A stretch of 56,328 nucleotides of DNA from Candidatus Schekmanbacteria bacterium. GTDB taxonomy: Bacteria > CSSED10-310 > JACPHN01. The stretch is taken from assembly GCA_016188575.1 (NCBI GenBank), contig JACPHN010000181.1, positions 1-56,328 of the forward strand, read 5' to 3'. Made by a program: the position numbers and the translations under genes. Below are positions 44,388-54,559 of this stretch, one piece after another; position 1 is the first letter of the stretch; each line of letters starts with the position of its first letter. The notes beneath the pieces are model-generated. The model saw only the letters and a list, made by a program, of their open reading frames with translations, searched no databases and had not been told where the DNA came from.

Positions 44388-46880
44388 ATGCATCCACTTC
44401 TCCAGTGCAACTTCCGGCGCGGCCCCTTCGCTACAACAACCTCACCATGTAGCCCCCTTCGCCGTTGCTGCCTGCTCGCCATGTTCGTCGCCGCGGCCGT
44501 AACCCCGCCCGCGGCCGCTACGGTCGACGGCACGGAGTTTTCAGTCATCGACGCGCCGCAAACGCGACAGCTCTATCCCCTGGCGCTCGGAAGCGCGTCC
44601 GGCAACTACTGGGTCGCCTTCTCGCAGGAACGCATCGACGCCTGGCAGGTCGCCCGGCCCCAGAGCCTGCGCATCGCCCGCGTCACCCCCGAAGCGACGA
44701 CGTTCGCGGCCTGGCCCGGCGACCTCGGGAGCTCCTGGTTTCCGCGGCCGAGCGGCCTCGCCGAAGGTGATGACGGCACCGTCTACTGGTTTGCCGCCCT
44801 CGGCACCGACACCTGGGTCAGCCGCAGCTCGGACGGCGGCGGCAGCTTCGCGCTGAGCTCAGGGCCGCACGCCTTTGCCGTGCAGGCAGCACTTGCCGGA
44901 GCCGCCGGAGAAATCACCGTCTTCTCCTTTGGCTATTCCTGCCAGGCCGGTGGCTCAACCGTCGAGGCACAAGGTCTGTGCGTCGCCCGGAGCACCGACT
45001 ACGGTGCGAGCTTTCCCGACGTCACCCGGGTCGTGCCGATACCCGACCTCTGCTGCGAGTCCGCGATGGGCAGCGGCGGGCGAGCCGTCGCCGGCGCCTT
45101 CACCGAGCACCGTTGGACAGCAAACGGTGTCGTTTGGGACCTGTCCCTGATCGTCAGCACCGATGGAGGAAGGACCTTCTCCGCCCCGCGGAGCCTCGCG
45201 GCGGGGTTGACCGCTTCCCCCGCCAACCTACAGGTTGCCGTGGCCTCCGGCGGCAGCGAGATCTACGTGTCGTGGGACTCCAGCGCCCCTTCCCGGGGGC
45301 TCTGGTTCACGCGCAGCGTCGATGGCGGTGCCACCTTCGCGTCGCCGCGGTCGCTGCTGCCGGAGGGCGAATACTTCGGCCTGTTTGCCCCACTGGTCGT
45401 GGGAGGGGACGGCGCACTCCACGTAGCCTGGAGCGGCTACCGCCTGGCTGACAGCGAACCCGCGTCGGGCTTTCTCTTCAGCATCGACGAGGGCGCCACG
45501 TTTGCGGTGCTCCCAACGCCCGCGTTGACCGACAAGCAGGCGCCGGTCTGTCCCGCTGGGGCGACGCTCGACACCGGTGTCGCGCTGATTTGCGACGTGG
45601 ACGACGCCACTCTGCTGCAAGTCGGCACGGTGGCGAATGAGGCCAGGACGATCGCGCCATTGCACGCCCTCGAGGCTGACGCCTACAACTTGGCCGGCTT
45701 CCGCTCCGCCCAGCTCGCCGCGGCTGGCGCCAACTTCACCCTGGTTTGGGAGGACTACCGCACGGGTGAACCGGACGTGTACCTCGCGCGCAGCACCGAC
45801 GGCGGCCGGTCCTTTGGGGAGAATATCCGCGTCAACACGCAATCCAGCCGGCCCTATGCGCAACTGCACCCGACGGTTGTCCGCGATGCCAGCGGCGCGG
45901 CTCTCGTTGCCTGGGAGGACTACCGCGCCGGCAAGGGCAACCCGGACATCTACTTTGCTCGCTGCCCGAGCGGCCAAGGAACCTGCGAGGCCGAGACGCG
46001 AGTGGACGACACCGGTGCATTGGTAGCATGGCAAGCGCAACCCGAAATGACCATTGCGGACAATGGGACCATCCTCGCCGTCTGGCACGACTACCGCAAC
46101 GGAAATCCCGACATCTACTTTGCTCGCAGCCGCAATGGCGGCGTCTCCTTCGAGCGAAACCGCCGCGCCGACAGCGCCGGCTCGGCTGCCACCGAGCAAA
46201 AGCTGCCGGACGTTGCCGTGGCCGCGGATGGAACGATACACGTTGCCTGGCTCCAGCGCGCCAGTGGTGATGTCGAGATGTCGGACGTGAGCTATACAAG
46301 AAGCACCGATGGCGGCGACAGCTTCGCTCCGGCGCGCACCGTGACGGCCGTGGAGAGCTCCGATGCCGGCGGGGGCTCGCTGCGGCATGGCCCGCAGGTC
46401 GCGGTTGCTGCCGATGGCGCTGTCTACCTGGCGTGGCTGGAGTGGGGAGCCGCAATCACGCGTAGCCTGGACGGTGGTCAGAGTTTCGAAGGCGAAGGGA
46501 CGATCACCCTGGGTGGCTCAGGTGGCGGATTCAGCGGGGCGTTCATGGCAGGCGGTCTTATCCTGGACGCGGAGGAGGGGGACGCCTGGCCGGGCGACAC
46601 GTATGTCTCGCTGAGAACCAGGGTTTACGGCAGCGAGAATTGGGTCGCTGAGGCACCCTTTGCCTCGTGGGACGTGGTGGACCCGGCGCTGGCGGTCGTT
46701 GGCAGCGGTGACTTCGTGGTCGCTGGCTCGTGCAGCTCAACGTCCTGTGTGCGGCATGGACGGACGCCAACGATACCGGTGACGTCACCCGCAACGGTAC
46801 CGGCGACGTCACCGGGGGTGCTGTTGAGCGGTCTCGGTCTCGCGGGTGCGTTGGCGAAGAGAGCGCGATGGCGCCGCTGA
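44388..46880 (+). CDS. Secreted BNR/sialidase-like beta-propeller protein with C-terminal sorting tail
   Basis: An 830-residue exported protein: signal peptide at about 25-45 (LLAMFVAAAVTPPAAA), then about eight blades with Asp-box-like SxDGGxxF motifs (SSDGGGSF, STDGGRTF, SVDGGATF, STDGGRSF, SRNGGVSF, STDGGDSF, SLDGGQSF). The sialidase arginine triad was not identified, so enzymatic activity is doubtful. The C-terminus VPATSPGVLLSGLGLAGALA followed by basic KRARWRR looks like a PEP-CTERM/IPTL-type sorting tail. A similar VP-x3-P plus TM plus Arg-rich tail occurs inside the cohesin-like protein at 21749. In-frame starts before the signal peptide leave the N-terminus uncertain. Confidence 0.8.
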   Translation: MHPLLQCNFRRGPFATTTSPCSPLRRCCLLAMFVAAAVTPPAAATVDGTEFSVIDAPQTRQLYPLALGSASGNYWVAFSQERIDAWQVARPQSLRIARVTPEATTFAAWPGDLGSSWFPRPSGLAEGDDGTVYWFAALGTDTWVSRSSDGGGSFALSSGPHAFAVQAALAGAAGEITVFSFGYSCQAGGSTVEAQGLCVARSTDYGASFPDVTRVVPIPDLCCESAMGSGGRAVAGAFTEHRWTANGVVWDLSLIVSTDGGRTFSAPRSLAAGLTASPANLQVAVASGGSEIYVSWDSSAPSRGLWFTRSVDGGATFASPRSLLPEGEYFGLFAPLVVGGDGALHVAWSGYRLADSEPASGFLFSIDEGATFAVLPTPALTDKQAPVCPAGATLDTGVALICDVDDATLLQVGTVANEARTIAPLHALEADAYNLAGFRSAQLAAAGANFTLVWEDYRTGEPDVYLARSTDGGRSFGENIRVNTQSSRPYAQLHPTVVRDASGAALVAWEDYRAGKGNPDIYFARCPSGQGTCEAETRVDDTGALVAWQAQPEMTIADNGTILAVWHDYRNGNPDIYFARSRNGGVSFERNRRADSAGSAATEQKLPDVAVAADGTIHVAWLQRASGDVEMSDVSYTRSTDGGDSFAPARTVTAVESSDAGGGSLRHGPQVAVAADGAVYLAWLEWGAAITRSLDGGQSFEGEGTITLGGSGGGFSGAFMAGGLILDAEEGDAWPGDTYVSLRTRVYGSENWVAEAPFASWDVVDPALAVVGSGDFVVAGSCSSTSCVRHGRTPTIPVTSPATVPATSPGVLLSGLGLAGALAKRARWRR

Positions 46881-46952
46881 CCGAGCGCCAACAGCATCGG
46901 TAATCGTCGGCACCGCCGCGGCTGCGCCCGGCGCGCCGCCGCGGCGCCAGGG

Positions 46953-47585
46953 TCAGGGCGCGAGCTCGACAGAGGTCATCGAGAACACGGCAGTGCCGCG
47001 CTGGCGGTTGTCGAGAGCGACAGCCACCCCGAGCTCCCACTCCGCCAGGATCGCCTGCACGAGCGCGAGCTCGTGCGGGCACGACAGCTCGATGTCGACG
47101 AGGATCAGGTATGCCGAGGTGCCGGCGGTGAGGCGATCAGCGGCGGTGGCAGCGGCGCCAAGACGAGCAACGTCAACGTCAACGCGTGTCGGGCGACGCG
47201 CCGTGCCGAACAGCCGGCAGAGGTCGCACATGAGCCCGAGTCGTCCGTCGGGCTCGCCTGTGTGACGGTCAGATGCTTCCGAGCGGGTGGCGAAGAACGG
47301 CTCACCGTTGTCATCGGCAAGGCAAGAAGCGCTTGACAGCTCGGGACGCTGCTGGCAACTGGAGATGCCGAGCAGTGGTGCCAGACGCTCCGCGGTGCTG
47401 CGCAGCTCCGCCAGGACGGTCGAGCTAGAAAGGTCGGCCTCGGGTCTCTGGTCGGGCGGGTCATGATCGGTGGTCAACCCTGGTCCTTCGTCGGACGCTG
47501 GCGTGGAGTCGACGCAAAGCGCTAGCTCACCCGCAATCTTCAGTCGCTTGGTGATACCTGACGAATAGGCAGCCTGCTTCGCCAC
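46953..47585 (-). CDS. RAMP-like protein (Cas7/Csm3-type motif), unlinked to cas genes
   Basis: A 210-residue protein from GTG 47585. The N-terminal ITKRLKIAGELALCVDSTPA looks like the first strand of a RAMP fold, and MCDLCRLFGTARRPTRVDVD matches the CxxCxLFG-type segment seen in Csm3/Cmr RAMP proteins. The end (LGVAVALDNRQRGTAVFSM) sits where a glycine-rich loop is expected but lacks the glycines. No other cas gene or CRISPR array is in the window. A diverged or decaying RAMP, or an unrelated protein with a chance motif, are both possible. Confidence 0.4.
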   Translation of the reverse strand: MAKQAAYSSGITKRLKIAGELALCVDSTPASDEGPGLTTDHDPPDQRPEADLSSSTVLAELRSTAERLAPLLGISSCQQRPELSSASCLADDNGEPFFATRSEASDRHTGEPDGRLGLMCDLCRLFGTARRPTRVDVDVARLGAAATAADRLTAGTSAYLILVDIELSCPHELALVQAILAEWELGVAVALDNRQRGTAVFSMTSVELAP

Positions 47586-47671
47586 GATTATTAGGCCATG
47601 ACACTTTGCTCGAATTGTGGAGGATTTACCGTTGCAAGAATAACGTAATCCGATTGGACTGAGAATCAAGC

Positions 47672-47710
47672 CGCAAGCAAACCTTGCAGGTGCAAGCGCT
47701 GTTGCTTGCG
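47672..47710. repeat. Nested inverted repeats upstream of the helicase gene
   Basis: The outer arms CGCAAGCAA (47672-47680) and TTGCTTGCG (47702-47710) are perfect, and an inner CTTGCA-GG-TGCAAG palindrome lies at 47683-47696. The region lies between the divergent RAMP-like gene (start 47585) and deaD (start 47985). The rest of this 399-bp spacer holds the candidate promoter at 47860-47888 and nothing else recognisable. Confidence 0.7.
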
Positions 47711-47859
47711 CCTGTTGCCGCGAAATGCGGGCGCTGGTAGCGTGCGGTGCCGGGCGCGCGCGCGGCGTGATCCCGAATCCGCGCTGCACAAGACCTCCGG
47801 TGCGGGGCAGAGGAACGCGATTCTGCTCGTCTGCCGCCGCTCCGGGTGCGACCGAGGCG

Positions 47860-47888
47860 TGGCCATTCCAGGATGATCATGCTATACT
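47860..47888 (+). promoter_or_regulatory. Candidate sigma-70-type promoter of the DEAD-box helicase
   Basis: TGGCCA (47860-47865), 17-bp spacer, TATACT (47883-47888). The -10 is close to consensus in a GC-rich background and would give a leader of roughly 90 nt before ATG 47985. Read by eye only. Confidence 0.5.
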
Positions 47889-47984
47889 CGAGAGCCCCGA
47901 GGCCGCGCTGCCTCGCTCACCCATCGCGCTCGCCGATGTCGCTCCGGCGCTCGACCTTCGCCTCAAACCTTTCTTCGGAAATTC

Positions 47985-49994
47985 ATGGAAACACTCATGT
48001 TCCGCGAAACTATCGTACCCGTGCGCGGCGAGCTCGACGTTCCCGCGCTGTCCGCCTCGCCGACTTCGGCGGAGATCACCGCCGCCCGAGAGCAGCGGAA
48101 AAAAGAGCGCAAGCTGCGGCGACAAGCCGAGCGCGCCGCGACGCAGCAAGGCGCCACCGCCACCGCCACCACGGCTACCGCGGCAGCAGACGTGGCACCG
48201 GTGGTGCCGGCGGCACTGGAGGTGGTCGAGGAGCTCGCCGAGCTTTCTGTGCCGACCGGACCCACCTTCGCGGCGCTCGGCCTGTCACCCGCCTCCATCG
48301 GCACGCTCGCGGCGCTCGGATACGCGTCTCCAACGCCGATCCAGGCCGCGACCATCCCGCTGCTGCTCGCCGGCCGCGATGTCATCGGGCAAGCGCAGAC
48401 CGGAACCGGCAAGACGGCCGCGTTCGGCCTGCCCATGCTCGAGCGACTCGACCTCACCGTGCGGCCCGTACAGGCGCTCGTTCTCGCTCCGACCCGCGAG
48501 CTCGCGTTGCAGGTTGCCGAGGCGCTGGGCCGATACGCCACCGGGCTCGGCGAGGTTCGCGTGGTCACCGTCTACGGCGGTCAACCCTATCCCGTGCAGC
48601 TCCGTGAGCTCCAGCGCGGCGCTCATGTCGTCGTCGGGACTCCGGGGCGGATCATCGATCACGTGCGGCGGGGCACGCTCGATCTCGGCACCGTTCGCTA
48701 CCTGGTGCTGGATGAGGCGGACGAAATGCTGCGCATGGGATTTATCGACGATGTCGAATGGATTCTGGCGCAAACGCCTGCCTCCGGCCGGCAAACCGCC
48801 CTGTTCTCGGCGACCATCGCCCGTGAAATCAGAGCGATCGCGAACCGCCACATGAGCGATCCGACGTGCGTCGACATCGAACAGCCGACGCGAACCGTCG
48901 ACTCCACGGACCAGTGCTTCATCCTTACCGACGAACGCAACAAGGTTTCGGTGCTGAAGCGACTGCTGGAGCTGGAAAGCGAGGGTGCTACGCTCGTGTT
49001 CGCGCGCACGCGCCAGGGCTGCGCGGAGCTCGCCGAAGCGCTTCAGGAGCGGGGAATTCCCGCGGACGCCATTCACGGGGACATGAGTCAGAGCGAGCGG
49101 GAAAGTGTTCTGCAACGCCTCCGGCGTGGCCTCAGCACCGTCCTGATCGCCACCGACGTTGCGGCCCGCGGTCTCGACGTGGCAACCATCAACCGCGTGA
49201 TCAACTTCGACATGCCGGACCAACCGGAGTCCTATCTGCATCGCATCGGGCGCACCGGGCGCGCCGGTCGAGTCGGTGCGGCGGTGCTGTTGGTCACGCC
49301 TCGCGATCGCCGCCTGCTACCCGAGATCGAGCGCTTTACCCGGCAGCCGCTAAGGCGCATGACCGTTCCCACCCGGGACGAGATCATCGGCACGCGTAAA
49401 GACCATCTCAAGAGCAACCTGCGAGCGATTCTCGCGGCCGCCGATCTCGGCGCCTACGCGGAAGTCGTCGAGGAGCTCGCCGCGGAAGGGGACTATTCCG
49501 TGCCGGACATTGCCGCGGCGGCGGCGTGCCTGGCCCGGCGCGATCTTGTCGAGGTCACGCACTGCGCCGTCGAAACTTCGGCGCCGGTGCCGCCGGCCGG
49601 CGACCGCCTCGTCCGCCTGATGATCGACTGCGGACAGCGCAACGGCGTCCGTCCGGCGGACGTGGTGGGGGCGATCGCCAACGACGCCGGCGTCCCGGGC
49701 AAGCTCATCGGCGCCATCGAAATCGATTGGCGTCACACCTTCGTCACGGTTCCGAACGAGCTGGCGCGGAAGCTACTGGATGCTGCCGTCATGGTGCGTG
49801 TGCGAACCAGGCCGGTGACGTTTCGCCTGGCGCCCGCCAGGACACCCCAAGCTGCCGCGAGCGGGTGGCAACCCGACTACAAGGGGCGACCCGCGCATGG
49901 CGAAAAACGACTCCACGACCGCAGCACCTTCACTTCTCGTGGCCAGCGCCGCGGCGCCAGCACCGGATTCAAGAAGGCGGGCCCGAGATCCTAG
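47985..49994 (+). CDS. deaD: DEAD-box ATP-dependent RNA helicase (DeaD/CsdA type)
   Basis: A 669-residue cytoplasmic RNA helicase for ribosome assembly and RNA turnover. A charged/Ala-rich N-terminal extension (about 1-95) precedes the Q motif (FAALGLSP, PTPIQ), motif I AQTGTGKT, PTRELALQ, TPGR, DEAD in VLDEADEML, SAT, the helicase C domain (IHGDMSQ, ATDVAARGLDV) and HRIGRTGRAG. The region about 535-615 resembles the DbpA-type RNA-binding domain, and the tail is Arg/Gly-rich. CsdA and DbpA subfamilies cannot be separated with certainty; length favours DeaD/CsdA. Confidence 0.95.
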   Translation: METLMFRETIVPVRGELDVPALSASPTSAEITAAREQRKKERKLRRQAERAATQQGATATATTATAAADVAPVVPAALEVVEELAELSVPTGPTFAALGLSPASIGTLAALGYASPTPIQAATIPLLLAGRDVIGQAQTGTGKTAAFGLPMLERLDLTVRPVQALVLAPTRELALQVAEALGRYATGLGEVRVVTVYGGQPYPVQLRELQRGAHVVVGTPGRIIDHVRRGTLDLGTVRYLVLDEADEMLRMGFIDDVEWILAQTPASGRQTALFSATIAREIRAIANRHMSDPTCVDIEQPTRTVDSTDQCFILTDERNKVSVLKRLLELESEGATLVFARTRQGCAELAEALQERGIPADAIHGDMSQSERESVLQRLRRGLSTVLIATDVAARGLDVATINRVINFDMPDQPESYLHRIGRTGRAGRVGAAVLLVTPRDRRLLPEIERFTRQPLRRMTVPTRDEIIGTRKDHLKSNLRAILAAADLGAYAEVVEELAAEGDYSVPDIAAAAACLARRDLVEVTHCAVETSAPVPPAGDRLVRLMIDCGQRNGVRPADVVGAIANDAGVPGKLIGAIEIDWRHTFVTVPNELARKLLDAAVMVRVRTRPVTFRLAPARTPQAAASGWQPDYKGRPAHGEKRLHDRSTFTSRGQRRGASTGFKKAGPRS

Positions 49995-50051
49995 CCGCAC
50001 CGAGCGCGGCGTTCGCATCGTCGCGCTCGCCAGGTAGCTCCGGCCTTGCTT

Positions 50052-50774
50052 TCAGTCGGAAGAGGGTTTCCCGTACAGCAGCTCCATGTCGGGGCTCTCG
50101 GTGCAGAAGTAGTGCACCCAGATGTAGGCGTGCTGAAAGAGCGCGGCTACCAGCGCCACATGCGACCGGGTAAGAAACGCGATCGACCACAAGAGCAAGA
50201 ACACCACGCCATACATGGCGTTGGACGTCCAGCGAAACGCCCCTTCGCGCACGAGCGGCATCTTGCGAAACGACTCGCGGAAATGATCGCCGCCCACCGC
50301 CCGCGGAATCCCGAAGTAGCGGTCGATGGAATAGATCGCGTAGGCGCCCGGAATCAATAGACTGAGCCCCACGGCAAGTGATACCTCGCGCGGCAGCGCC
50401 AGCGAGCCGCTGTCAGCCAGGCCCGCGCCCAGGATGAAGACGGCGCGCAACGAGAGCAACGGCAAGAAGACCGCTTGCCACACGGCCAGGTCGCGGTCGC
50501 CGAGCAGTCTGGTGAGCAGCCCCCACCCGAGCTGGGAGCGAAACACCAGCCATACGAGCACTTGATGGACGATCGCGATGTCCAGCGCGAGGCAGAACCA
50601 GGTGCGATCGCTCAGCCCCAACCAGCGGTCGCCGGCCGCTTCCAGCTCCGGTCCGGCCAGAGCGTATGCCAGCACCAGCAGCAAAAGCAGGCCCACGGCG
50701 TGCCGCGCCTGTCCATGAAAGAAGTAGCTCACCGATCTGGCATCAGGCATTACTACTGTCGTCGCTTCGGCCAT
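50052..50774 (-). CDS. PEMT/isoprenylcysteine methyltransferase-like integral membrane protein
   Basis: A 240-residue protein with about six predicted membrane segments. The C-terminal part (FRWTSNAMYGVVFLLLWSIA, then HVALVAALFQHAYIWVHYFC and ESPDMELLYG) follows the layout of PEMT/ICMT-family membrane methyltransferases (RxxxNPMY-like element and terminal acidic ExxxxxxYG), so SAM-dependent lipid or protein methylation is likely but not proven. The start ATG 50774 has GGAGG 5 nt upstream, 48 codons inside the longest frame. It lies downstream of the aldehyde dehydrogenase with an intervening 180 bp. Confidence 0.6.
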   Translation of the reverse strand: MAEATTVVMPDARSVSYFFHGQARHAVGLLLLLVLAYALAGPELEAAGDRWLGLSDRTWFCLALDIAIVHQVLVWLVFRSQLGWGLLTRLLGDRDLAVWQAVFLPLLSLRAVFILGAGLADSGSLALPREVSLAVGLSLLIPGAYAIYSIDRYFGIPRAVGGDHFRESFRKMPLVREGAFRWTSNAMYGVVFLLLWSIAFLTRSHVALVAALFQHAYIWVHYFCTESPDMELLYGKPSSD

Positions 50775-50954
50775 GCGTACCTCCAACGTTCGAGAAAAAC
50801 GGGTCGGCACTGTCGCACAGTATACCCGTGCCGGGCCGGCCGTGTCTACGAGCCAGTCCGGAACCCCGTCCTTCAGGGCGCGATGCGCACTGTCGCAACC
50901 CTCCTCGCGCCTCCGCACGCACGCGGCCGGGAGGAGCGGTGGCGGGTCGAGCGG

Positions 50955-52517
<1,563 letters not shown>

Positions 52518-52684
52518 GGCGAATCCTCCTACATGACCGAAATTCCTGGGCAGGCACCCGGAATCCGCTTCCTCGTGAGGTGCTGCCGCGATCGGAGCCT
52601 GGCGAGCACACCAGGCGGCTCCGGCATCGCCAGGTCAGTATAGCGGCGGATAGCAGGAATGGCGCCGGCGCCGGCGCGTGCGGC

Positions 52685-53566
52685 CTAGCCTCGTCCACTG
52701 CGCGCTCCGACCAGCTCCTCGCTCACCTCCCACAGCCGCCGCCAGGCGCTTTCATCGCGCGAGGCTCGGCTCGGGGACACGATCTTGCGGTCCGTCAGAT
52801 ACTTGCCCGAGGCGCCGGTGAGCTCGCGAGCCGTCGCCGCCCAGATGACCGTGTCCGCACCCTGCTCTGGCGTGCGCGCAAAGGGGGTGCTCAGCGCCAT
52901 GCCGAGTCGCGCGATAACGCCGTTGTTGCGCAAGAAAGCCGTGGCCACGAAACCGGGGTGCACGGCGTTGGCCGTGACTCCTGTCGCTTCGAGCCGGCGG
53001 CTCAGCTCGCAGGTGAACATCACGTTGGCGAGCTTGGACTGGCAATAGGCGGTCCAGCCCAGGCGCGGATAGGAGCGGGCGAGTTGCAGATCCTCCCAGC
53101 AGATGGCTCCCGAACGATGCGCATCGGAGGCGACGCTGACGATGCGGGCGGGGGCGCTCGCCGCGAGCAGCTCGCGCAGCTCGGCCGTGAACAGAAAGTA
53201 GCTCAAGTGGTTGAGAGCGAAGGTGCGCTCGTACCCGTCGGCGGTTACGGACCGCGTGGTGAACATTGCTCCGGCGTTATTGACCAGCACCTCGAGGCGA
53301 CGGCAGCGCCCGCGAATTTCCGCCGCCGCGCGTCTCACCCCGCCGAGGCTGGACAGGTCAGCCAGGACGAACGAGACCTCGCCGCCCGCGCCGGAGAGCT
53401 CCGTCGCGAGCGCTTCGGCCCTGGCGCGGTCGCGGGCCACGAACACGAGGTTCGCGCCGGCCGCGTGCAGGGCCTTCGCCGTTTCTCGGCCGATCCCCGA
53501 CGTCGCCCCCGTTACCACGCACGTTTTTCCGTCCAGTCGCTCGCAGGACACCGGGTTGACAGGCAC
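52685..53566 (-). CDS. Short-chain dehydrogenase/reductase (retinol dehydrogenase-like)
   Basis: A 293-residue classical SDR with TGATSGIG (19-26), NNAG, the Ser of IVSVASDAH and catalytic AYCQSK (Tyr-x3-Lys). The pattern KLANVMFTCELSRRLE resembles the retinol-dehydrogenase/WW-oxidoreductase-like subfamily; the substrate is unknown. The start is GTG 53566 with GAGGAG 8 nt upstream, not the longer frame. Confidence 0.9.
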   Translation of the reverse strand: MPVNPVSCERLDGKTCVVTGATSGIGRETAKALHAAGANLVFVARDRARAEALATELSGAGGEVSFVLADLSSLGGVRRAAAEIRGRCRRLEVLVNNAGAMFTTRSVTADGYERTFALNHLSYFLFTAELRELLAASAPARIVSVASDAHRSGAICWEDLQLARSYPRLGWTAYCQSKLANVMFTCELSRRLEATGVTANAVHPGFVATAFLRNNGVIARLGMALSTPFARTPEQGADTVIWAATARELTGASGKYLTDRKIVSPSRASRDESAWRRLWEVSEELVGARSGRG

Positions 53567-53604
53567 TGTTCGCACTCCTCGAAAGCGGGTAGGGGTTGCG
53601 GCGG

Positions 53605-54555
53605 TCAGACATCGGTCTGCCGCGCGGGGGGATGAGCAGCGATCCAATGGCGGGCGATTTCCTCACGGCGGCACACCCACACATCGGGGCAGCGCCGCAG
53701 ATGCTCCAGAAACCGCGCGAGTGCCGCCGCGCGGGCAGGTCGACCCGTGATGCGGCCGTGCAGCCCCACGCTCATCATCTTCTTCGCTCCGCATTCGGCC
53801 TCGCGCCGCAAGTATGCGAGCGCGTCGCGGAGGTAGGCGAAGAAATCGCGGCCGGAAGCGAATCCCGGCGCCAGATAGTAGCGCGCATCGTTGGTATCCA
53901 GGGCATACGGTACGACCAGATGCGGGCCGGAAGAAAAGGAGAGCCAGTAGGGTAGATCGTCGCTGTAGGAGTCGGAATCATACAGGAATCCGCCTGCGGC
54001 GATCAGTAGACCGCGGGTGTTGGCGCTGCTTCTGCCCGAGTACCAACCGACTGGCCGGCGCCCGGCGATGCGCGCGATGAGGTCAACGGTTTTCGCAATC
54101 TGCTCGGCCTCCACCGCCGCGCTCACCGCGGAGTGATCAATCCAGCGATACCCATGTCCGGCGAGCTCGTGGCCGTCCGCGGCGAGCGCCCGCCCGGCCT
54201 CGGGAACCAGCTCCAGAGAACGGCCGCAGACAAACGCCGTCAAGGGCAACCCATGCTCGCGGAAGAGGCGCAGAATCCGCCAAAACCCGGCGCGCGTCCC
54301 GTAGTCGAAGAGACTTTCGACGCCAGGATGCCGAGCGCCGCCGCGCCTTGGCGTTCCGGGGGGCAGCTCGTTGAGGTAGGTCTCGGTCTCCTCGTCCCCG
54401 TTGAGCGGGGTTCTCTCCGCGCCTTCCTCCAGGTTGAGGGCGAACTGTAGCGCCACCCGTGCTCCTCCAGGCCACTGCGGATCAGGGGGCGAGCCGCAAT
54501 AGCCGCGCAAGTCACGCGGGTACCAGTCGGGCGCCGGCGGGTGCGGACCCGTCAT
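53605..54555 (-). CDS. Polysaccharide deacetylase family, allantoinase PuuE-like
   Basis: A 316-residue NodB-fold amidohydrolase. QFALNLEEGAERTPLNGDEE and YGTRAGFWRILRLFREHGLP match the PuuE (cofactor-independent allantoinase) subgroup, with GHELAGHGYRWIDH in the metal/His motif region, FLYDSDSYSDDLPYW and the late MSVGLHGRITGRPAR. PuuE opens allantoin to allantoate in purine catabolism; other amidase substrates are possible. No other purine genes are in view. It begins 4 bp after the GNAT gene stop and is therefore co-transcribed. Confidence 0.85.
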   Translation of the reverse strand: MTGPHPPAPDWYPRDLRGYCGSPPDPQWPGGARVALQFALNLEEGAERTPLNGDEETETYLNELPPGTPRRGGARHPGVESLFDYGTRAGFWRILRLFREHGLPLTAFVCGRSLELVPEAGRALAADGHELAGHGYRWIDHSAVSAAVEAEQIAKTVDLIARIAGRRPVGWYSGRSSANTRGLLIAAGGFLYDSDSYSDDLPYWLSFSSGPHLVVPYALDTNDARYYLAPGFASGRDFFAYLRDALAYLRREAECGAKKMMSVGLHGRITGRPARAAALARFLEHLRRCPDVWVCRREEIARHWIAAHPPARQTDV

Positions 54556-54559
54556 GGGG

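Noticed and set aside
44388-46880. Active sialidase
   Set aside because: Asp-box-like blades are present, but the catalytic arginine triad and Tyr/Glu pair were not found.
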